Below are positions 57,271 through 64,000 of a stretch of 64,000 nt of DNA, in pieces; positions within the stretch are counted from its first letter, which is position 1; every line of letters begins with the position of its first letter. This stretch comes from Dipteris shenzhenensis. Taxonomy: Eukaryota; Polypodiophyta; Polypodiopsida; Gleicheniales. Made by a program: the position numbers and the translations under genes. The notes under the pieces are model-generated. The model worked only from the letters and a program-made list of their open reading frames with translations. It was not told the origin of the DNA and made no database searches. Location: NCBI GenBank assembly GCA_047967505.1, contig CM106540.1; one strand, given 5' to 3'.

Positions 57271-57820
57271 ATGGCACACGAGATCCGTGGTGTGTACGAA
57301 AGAGGGCCCTTTCTTCTTGTCGTCTTGCACATGTTTTTAGGGCTAATAATGTTTCTAGGGGTTCATACACGTTTTTAGGGGTTAATACACATGTTTTTAG
57401 GGCTAATACACATGGTTCACATGTAAGGGTCACATGGAAGGTCATGGGCCTCATTGACGGTGTCATATGCAGCATGCCTATTTGCACTATGTGGTGTTGG
57501 ATGTAAACAATTATGTGGACAATGTGTGTGGTGTATGACCCACATTGGAGCTCTTGGTCCAGCTATTTGAAAGGACCCAAGAGAGTCTATCTTATGGACT
57601 GAAATACAAGGTGCCTAAACTTTGTATAGCTATAGTCTTATCACATGTGGTCTCTTTCTCTCTCCTCATCTTCTTTGTGCTCAAGTCTTCAAAGTTCTCT
57701 CTTATGCTTTAGCTTATAGTGTGTTTGTGTGTGTTAAAAGACGGGGGGTTAAAGAATTCCTTTTGAGAAGTACGAAGGGGGGGGGGGAAGCATACATGGG
57801 TTGTGTTGGGAGATTGTGTC

Positions 57821-57822
<2 letters not shown>

Positions 57823-57878
<56 letters not shown>

Positions 57879-57895
57879 ATGTGCGGGTAAAAATC

Positions 57896-57925
<30 letters not shown>
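57823..57925. repeat. (GT)n and (TA)n microsatellites
   Basis: A (GT) run at about 57827-57876 is followed, after CATGTGCGGGTAAAAATCAGGG, by a (TA) run at about 57901-57926. An 11-12 base G run precedes them at about 57777. Confidence 0.95.
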
Positions 57926-57926
<1 letters not shown>

Positions 57927-58150
57927 AGGATCTCAAAAAGCACATAAAGATAATGTTCCTTATAATGCTACTAAATATTTAGTTCAATTTGTGAAATTAT
58001 GCCTAAGGGAGGGGAAAGAAATTGACAATTCAAGATGATAATACAACTTATAAGCACCAAGTATTAGTGAAGGGAGACTAATTTTTACGAACAAAGGATT
58101 ACTATATAAAAAGCATATCTATATTCATATAAAATAAAATTTCTATACAA
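57927..58150. other. A/T-rich spacer
   Basis: No supported feature. Confidence 0.4.
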
Positions 58151-58157
58151 TAAGGCT

Positions 58158-59657
58158 TCAGAGCCTTTCTCTCTTCTCTAAAACACTGAGAACATCAGGC
58201 TTTGAATTCCCAAATACACTCCTAGCTCTAAACCTAGTCGATAGAGAGTCAACGCTATTGTCGTTGTTGGTCAGGGACATGGCTGCTGTCGTCAATGCCA
58301 TACCTTGAAAATTGGTTCCAAAGGCATTGAGGGCAGCCATGCGGTTCACCAAAATGACCTTGTTAGCATTGCGATTGATGTCAGCATGACCAATCACTCA
58401 TGGCAAGGTCTTGCACTTCATGAGGTCATTAGTGCCATGTGGAGAAAACTTTTTATGGATAACCACAAAGCGCCCTTTTGCTTAGCCAAGGTAATGTGCC
58501 AGTGAGTGATCTCGGCCGAAGCTACTGCAAACAAGGCGTTGCCGAGATGAGAATAGGCCGACCTCAAATGCCTCCTACAACAGTCCAACATTACATTAGA
58601 ATTCCATTAAAGCAAAAGTATACCAAGAGAGAAGAAATCCAAAGCTCATAGTTTCTTACCACTATGGAGTCGTCATGCTCAATCCCTTCCTCTTTGTCAA
58701 TGAGGATGGATCCAAAGGCCTCCTGCTGTTTGGAGTGAGATGTGGAGGCTTCTTTTGGAACATCAGGTAGGTCGGAGTAGATTGATGTCTCTGCATCTTT
58801 GATTTGGGCAAGTGTTAAAGCAAGAACCTCTTCTATTGAATCATCTGCTCCCAAAAACCCAAGTTCTTGCATAGTCGTGTCCACCTCGTATCCACACAGG
58901 ACACCAAGAGCTTCATCCTCTCGGAGACCAAACATAACCTCTATGTCATGGAGAAAGAGATATTGTTCTCCATCGACAAGAAGGGGAGCAAGAAACCATA
59001 TCATTATTGCGAGGTCAACAAAGGTGATGCCCGAGGTGGATGGAATTTGAGAAGTAGAATGGGGTTCAAGAGGTCGTTGGAGCACTTCTAGGGCCAATGC
59101 AGCTTCCCGCTTCTCAGCTTATTCATCTATGGGCTCTTCATTGTAGATGTTGGGCTCATCTACAGAAATAAGAGGATTGGAAAGGGCAGGGGCAAGGTCA
59201 GGGCTTGAGGTCGATGCCTCCTCTTCCATCTGTCCCTCCTGGAGAAGTAAAATAAAGGTCATTTCCCAGGATAGGAACCTATTTCCTATGTTTTCGACGA
59301 CTCCACATGTTAGGAGGTCATCAGTGTCCACCTCCCTAAACCCTAGGGGTGTGAGCTGGGCTCGAAAGTGATCTAAACGCTTCACGAACCTAGGTTCTTG
59401 ATTGAACAAGTACTTCAAATAAACAATTGGGACCCATCGTTTTGTAGACTCATCAAGTTGATATGCAAAACTCGCGATGTAGTCTTGCATGTACTTGATG
59501 AGGTCTTCAAAATCATCTCGGGCTCCCAAGTAGGTGCCTAGGACATCTATGCTCTTATCAAAGACTAGAAATAACTCCTCTCTATCAATTAATGGAGTAT
59601 GGAAGATGAAATCATGGAAGGCAAACCTAGCAGATCCATGGTAGTTTGGTAGCTAGG
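58158..59657 (-). pseudogene. Unrecognised multi-exon gene or pseudogene
   Basis: Minus strand. After an acceptor-like TTCTCCTAG near 59658 a frame runs SARFAFHDFIFHTPLIDREE, DDFEDLIKYMQDYIASFAY, WVPIVYLKYLFNQEPRFVKR, DDLLTCGVVENI. A single in-frame TAA at about 59119 interrupts it, and the same frame then continues (ALALEVLQRPLEPH, LFLHDIEVMFGLREDEALG, EASTSHSKQQEAFGS) to a donor GTGGTAAGAA at about 58661. An acceptor TGTTGTAG|GAGG at 58574 starts a downstream part with open but shifting frames (HLGNALFAVASAEITHWHIT; NRMAALNAFGTNFQGMAL). I recognise no domain. Total coding length would be 330 or more residues. Splice signals suggest a real or recently lost gene; a transposon gag-like protein is possible. 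Confidence 0.45.
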
Positions 59658-59839
59658 AGAACTATGGCTATGATAGTGAAACTTTGAAACTAAAGTAACT
59701 TTATAACCTATATATACCCAAATGTTCTAAATATAAAAAATAAAAAGAATTATAAATTTTTTGGGAAAAACTTGACATTGACATGAAATAAAATCATTCA
59801 AAACATCAAAATTAATTCCACCACTATTAATTGGAAAAT

Positions 59840-61247
59840 GTCAAAATCCACAATTGTCTCTTGGGGTCGTCTTTTTCGAACCCATATTTACCATGAGACC
59901 CGCGATGCAGGCGCGCCTAAGCAGAGGATATGCTTCATTGGCTAGACTAGAGAGACAGTGCTTTCGCTCTCACTTTCAGGATCCACTGACCAAAGGGTTG
60001 CTTTTTGACTCCTTGGTCTGCCCAGCAGGGATGTATGGCAGTCCATGCTGGGGGCTAGACTTGTCAGATACAGAGTGGACCGGGTGGAGCGGCTACATGT
60101 TCTCATGTTATCACGAATGATCAGTGGGGGTAAGCCATCAGTCCCTCACTAGATCATTCGGGCGGAGTTTGGGTCACCCCCATTACTGCTAGATGCTGCA
60201 TTTCAGGTCACTACGTATCTGTACCGAGTCAGGGAGTATGTGGATTACACATCCGGGCGTAGCAGGATACCATGGCTAGCACTATCCTCTTCTATGGCAC
60301 TTACAGCAATAGGAGACTAGAGGTGCTAGTATGCACGCACAGAGAGATGGTTTGCAGGACTAGGGCCCCACATGGACAAACTACCTCCTTTCCAGTACAG
60401 CATGGATGCTCCTTTCTCTCCCCTCCGATCACACGAGGTCAACCAGGTTATCCATGAGGATCTACTACAGCTACACACATTCCGGACTTGGTTGGGCCTG
60501 AGTGATCTTCCAGTGAAGCTGGGCTTCTACAGAGATCACTTCTTACATATCACAGTGGAGGGTTTCATTGATCCACCAGGATACACGCAGATTCACCTAC
60601 CCCACTCACAGAGGATCTCCCTTGGGCGATTCCGGGTCTCTTCACACAGACTTCGTATCAAGAGCGGCAAAGCAGAGTGGTTACCCAGGGAGAGGCACAT
60701 ATGCACACTGTGTGACATGCAGGAGATTGAGACAGAGGAGCATTCCATCTTCAGGTGTCCTGTTTACTATGAGATCCGAGGGCGTTTCTACTGCCTCTTC
60801 AGAGATAGTTTTGGGGTTTTGGCCCGTTTCCTCTCCTACCCAGACCAACGATGTTTGGTTGGTTTCATTCATGAGGTGCTCAAACACCGCGATAGGATAC
60901 TCCGAGCACAAAGATAGGAGCAAACCTCTTCCTCGACTGATACCTCTCAAAGCTCTATCACGGAGTTCTTTCAGCTAGATCACATAGACCCCCACGAGGT
61001 GAGACCTCAACATGACCGTGACTCGGAGCCTGTGACCCGACAGCTCAAACAGAGGGTTGACTCACAAAGCATACTTAGGGACATCCCCTGCTTGTTTAGG
61101 GTCGAAGCCCGACCGGCGGGGATCACAGTGGCCTTGGTTAGACACAGAGCTACGACCAAGAGACGTACCAAGACTGCACCCTTGGGGGGGCAACAATGCT
61201 CTATTGCTGACCTCATGCCTCCACTTTCACAACCTCATCCATCCTGA
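59840..61247 (+). pseudogene. LINE C-terminal remnant
   Basis: The plus strand reads ARLSRGYASLARLERQCF and KGLLFDSLVCPAGMYGSPCW, the part after the LINE reverse transcriptase where ..K..LF..L..P...YG...W is usual. Next come LGLSDLPVKLGFYRDHF, SLGRFRVSSHRLRIKSGKAE and HICTLCDMQEIETEEHSIF..CPVYYEIRG. That is the CX2C..E.E.H..F.CP.Y zinc-binding tail of some LINE lineages. It differs from the L1-like zf-RVT tail at 48.7 kb, so it belongs to another clade. An ORF tail runs on to 61247. Frame changes at about 60120-60370; the reverse transcriptase core is absent. Confidence 0.65.
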
Positions 61248-61255
61248 TGTCTAGC

Positions 61256-61310
61256 TACTGCTGATGACGATGATGATGGTTATGATGATGTCGACGATGA
61301 TGCTGAGGTT
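61256..61310. repeat. GATGAT-rich imperfect microsatellite
   Basis: Imperfect (GAT)n with GAC and GTT variants. Confidence 0.6.
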
Positions 61311-61490
61311 GATATATATAGTCAAGATATGACTATGTTGTACTTAGGAATTAGTACTGCCATTTTGCATTTTTTTGCATTCTGCATTGGTGTGGATGCT
61401 CATTTAGTAGCTCCACTACCACAACTCATTGTATCAAGTTTTTCACAATCTCATAGACCCATCGGTCTTTCGAAGACTTTAATAAACTTC

Positions 61491-61517
61491 CTTTCTTTCT
61501 TTCTTTCTTTCTTTCTC
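61491..61517. repeat. (CTTT)n microsatellite
   Basis: About six CTTT units after TTTAATAAACTT, about 250 bp past the LINE ORF end. This may mark the LINE 3' tail. Confidence 0.8.
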
Positions 61518-63150
61518 ACTCACCCTTACTTCTAATAAAAGGCACCAATTCAGACTATTTTCAATCTATGAACTATGGCAAAAAAGACATCATTTTTCTT
61601 GGATCACAATAGCAAACTTGATGACATTAACTGTGGAAAATGAAATATATCTGGTTTGAAGAAATTATGGGGCATTTTCGATGGCATAGTTGCACGTTGC
61701 ACATCTAGTTATTGATTTAGATGATCTAATCAAATGGGATGACGAATGCTAGCACGTCCTATGCATGATCAAAGTTAGATCAAGTGACAAAAATGCTCAA
61801 TTATAATAGACATAAGCTATAAAGTGTGGGATCGTGCTAGTTATGAGCGTCTCTCGACAAAGTTCACAATAAGAGAGTCAATTTGCAAAATAGATTATAC
61901 AAGTGGTTCACAAAGATAGTTTACAAAAGTATCAAATTTGAACTTCATGACCCCTTATATCTTGAGCTCAATCGATTCGTACACTCTTGCAAGTTCCTTA
62001 AAGTGTTGGAAAGCACCAACCTAAGACCATACAAGTTCTTCCTAAAAATCCCTAAGGTGCACTTCTTCAAAATGTTAGGAGCACGAAAGTGAATGAAAGT
62101 TAAGTTTAAAAGAAGATAGAAAGGGAAGAAACAATCAAAAAGGAAGAAGGAATTGGCCCACTACACCTAGCAAAATCTTGTGTAGATTTTGTCGAACACT
62201 TGTATGACGTGTGTGTGACCTCTTTGCGACTTTTGCAACTAATGTGTGAGCTCTCTCACTTTAACAAAGATCTAGAGGACTAGCCTATGGCTCTATAGCA
62301 CCACCAAAAGCAATAATCCTAAGAGCTTTTTAAAATTTTCTCTCTCAAACCTTGTCTTAGGTCTCATTATTTCTCCTTACTTTTCTTTTACTTCTACCTC
62401 ACTTCAAATGTTGTACATACTTGCTCAATGGACTATAGACATGCTAGAGTTTTCTAAAACATCGTTAACTTCCCAATAACGATGCTTGAAGACTTATTAA
62501 CTTGGTCAACTTCTCATATTTCACGAGAGTGGAAGGTATATGTTGGCTACACAAAAAAGAACTATACCTCGAAATCAGGTCTACCTTATTTGATGTGTTT
62601 AAGAGAACATGTACAGAATTGAAATTGAACAATAATTAGTCACAACTTTCATTTAGATTTAGTGCTAATCATACATAGATTCCACCCATAATCAGAGCCG
62701 TGTCTATATACTTCTGAAATGAAGTTTGGAAACGTGGTAGGATTTTGTTCCATATAAAGTGTTATCAGTCATTTTCCAAGTCCTTTCTCACACGCAATAA
62801 AAGTAACAAAGAAAGACAATGAATATGAAAGGAAGGGGAGAAAGCACAAGCGCACTCGAAGCATACAGCCACTTTGCTAAAAGACAGCAGCAATCCACCT
62901 AGCACGCCCTTCATGCAATATTTTCCAAGACGATTAGGAATGGTGAGAAATGTGAAAGGCCTTGTGCAGCACCTGATTACCTTACTGCACTAAAATATGG
63001 AACTGGGAGAATGAAGGGCTTATGTAGATGTGCTAAAGCACAAATTCCGGTGCCCTTTATGTCATCTTTACGATACTCTTGGTTTCTTGAACTCCAAATT
63101 ATAGAGACATGCTTGACATTGCTTGCCAAAATTAATATTGAACGAAGCCA
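61518..63150. other. No supported gene
   Basis: A/T-rich; the only frames are shorter than 75 codons and lack motifs. It is probably intergenic between the LINE remnant and the 3' end of BLOS1. Confidence 0.45.
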
Positions 63151-63153
63151 ACA

Positions 63154-63159
63154 TTTATT
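63154..63159 (-). terminator. Polyadenylation signal candidate for BLOS1
   Basis: AATAAA on the minus strand, about 190 bp after the BLOS1 stop codon. Position fits a plant 3' UTR; cleavage is not shown. Confidence 0.4.
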
Positions 63160-63348
63160 TCAGCTGTCTTTTGCAGATAATATAGAAACTAGTGACATGC
63201 CTTCATTATCGATATCCTTCTGTTCAAAATCGTGTGTTATCTTCTGTACAGATCAGATTTCTGTGCACAAACCTGCACTTTGCTCTTCCAATGTTCTATC
63301 TGTGCACAATTCTCTCCTTTGGATGAGAAATCCTGTCCAACACGTGAC

Positions 63349-63848
63349 TCAAGTGTATGAAGGCCTTCCTGAAACAAGAGAGATATGTCGCATTGCGCTG
63401 GCAATGCTCTCACAGTCATACTCCATCACCTTGATCCAATTTTCGAAGTCCCCAATTTCCTGCTCAAAAGGAAAAAGTTATTTAACAACCATAATCTAAT
63501 AACTTACTAACCCTAAAGCAATTAATGGAACAGTATTCTTCTACACATACATACGAGACAAACACTTAGTGATCAAAATCAGATTTGTAAAATAACGTAT
63601 CCATGTAAACAAGTAGTTCTTATGGCTTGAAAATAAACCCACCTTTAAAGCCACATCAAAGCTGTTTACTACCCTGAGCCATTGATTAGTCTGCTTTACA
63701 AACCGCTGCACAGTTGCAGCTAAAGCCTGAGCTTCTATTGCAATCCGTTTTTCGTTGATAAAACACTTTTGCACATCTCCATTCAGAGTGTCCACTAAAA
63801 TATCTGAAACAAGAGCGGCTGCTGCCAAGGCGTCCTTCTTTGCTTTCT
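63349..63848 (-). CDS. BLOS1: BLOS1/GCN5L1 (BLOC-1 subunit 1), 3' two exons
   Basis: A small coiled-coil subunit of the BLOC-1 complex. In Arabidopsis BLOS1 is linked to sorting-nexin-dependent trafficking of PIN auxin carriers from endosomes to the vacuole. Exon at 63643-63848 (minus): KAKKDALAAAALVSDILVD, NGDVQKCFINEKRIAIEAQA, RFVKQTNQWLRVVNSFDVAL. It ends CTTTAAAG|GTGGGT. Last exon at 63349-63459, after GAGCAG|GAAATT: EIGDFENWIKVMEYDCESIA, then a 14-residue tail and TGA. The join is phase 0 and gives the conserved ALK-EIGDFENW sequence; the intron is 183 bp. The upstream acceptor is AAAACAG at 63849-63855. The N-terminal exon, probably 25-35 residues, is not resolved at 63860-64000 and may lie beyond the window. 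Confidence 0.88.
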
Positions 63849-63859
63849 CTGTTTTGGAA

Positions 63860-64000
63860 AAAGAACAAGACATCAGAAGTCAAGCACAAACTACGTTCTT
63901 TCACCAGTTCCTCCTGTTACTGACTCGTTTTCTGTTAACTGTTTACCTTCAGCCGGAGGTATTGCCCATTTCCTTATTTGCGGAAGTGTCAACTGACTGT
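63860..64000 (-). other. Probable BLOS1 upstream exon/intron region, unresolved
   Basis: Minus-strand GAGGAACTGGTGAAAGAAC|GTAGTT could be an exon end. Joined to the next exon it gives ELVKEQKAKKDAL, close to the expected (L)..RE.TEKAKK of plant BLOS1. An in-frame TAA just upstream means a splice acceptor must lie near CAGTAACAG, or the model is wrong. Confidence 0.35.

Noticed and set aside
63011-63499. A 162-codon plus-strand ORF
   Set aside because: It overlaps the BLOS1 last exon antisense and has no motif of its own.

Overview
The window looks like nuclear DNA of a land plant, dominated by decayed transposable elements with few host genes. The plant signals are a G-type lectin receptor-like kinase, a plant-type BLOS1/GCN5L1 gene with GT-AG introns, TNP2-type CACTA transposases and several Copia/Gypsy lineages. 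The transposon load, the intronless non-RD kinase and the unusual Copia primer-binding site made me think of a fern or other non-seed plant, but that is inference and nothing seen here fixes the species.

Layout. 0-5.6 kb: two oppositely oriented CACTA TNP2 pieces, a Copia scrap, a cluster of TCGCTATATAGCGA palindromes, a 0.25-kb direct duplication, a 1.3-kb array of TTATGC/GCATAA hexamers alternating with polypyrimidine tracts, and a decayed repeat-containing ORF. 5.6-11 kb: a decayed Helitron with an RPA-like zinc-ribbon segment followed by the Rep/HUH region. 12-18.3 kb: zinc-knuckle and Copia gag-protease remnants, interrupted by an opposite-strand Copia 3' half with its LTR. 18.3-21.7 kb: a three-copy 177-bp tandem repeat, a Gypsy gag and an LTR fragment. 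21.7-26.3 kb: a large foldback element, pyrimidine-rich tracts and microsatellites.

26.3-38.2 kb is a nested block. A minus-strand Gypsy-like element carries a full Copia insertion (30092-35975). A compact non-autonomous LTR element with nearly identical LTRs (26316-28457) lies nearby. Both insertions are flanked by the same 5-bp duplication, CCAAT. 38.3-39.1 kb holds a second RPA-like segment (minus). 40.2-45.3 kb is a plus-strand Copia whose primer-binding site matches the anticodon arm of initiator tRNA-Met, not its 3' end. 45.9-49.1 kb is an L1-like LINE ending in poly(A).

49.5-52.3 kb is the one large intact host gene, a 940-codon lectin receptor-like kinase on the minus strand. 53.1 kb has a tRNA-derived SINE-like sequence. 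53.8-57.7 kb has roughly 1-kb tandem duplications containing 12-bp arrays, next to the C-terminal part of a CACTA TNP2 gene. 58.2-59.7 kb is an unrecognised multi-exon gene or pseudogene. 59.8-61.5 kb is a second LINE tail. The last kilobase holds the 3' exons of BLOS1 (minus), which runs toward or past the right edge.

The two confident host genes have unrelated roles: cell-surface signalling and endosomal trafficking. The rest is best read as a history of nested insertions. Every transposon reading frame carries frameshifts or stops, except the small ORF of the young non-autonomous LTR element.
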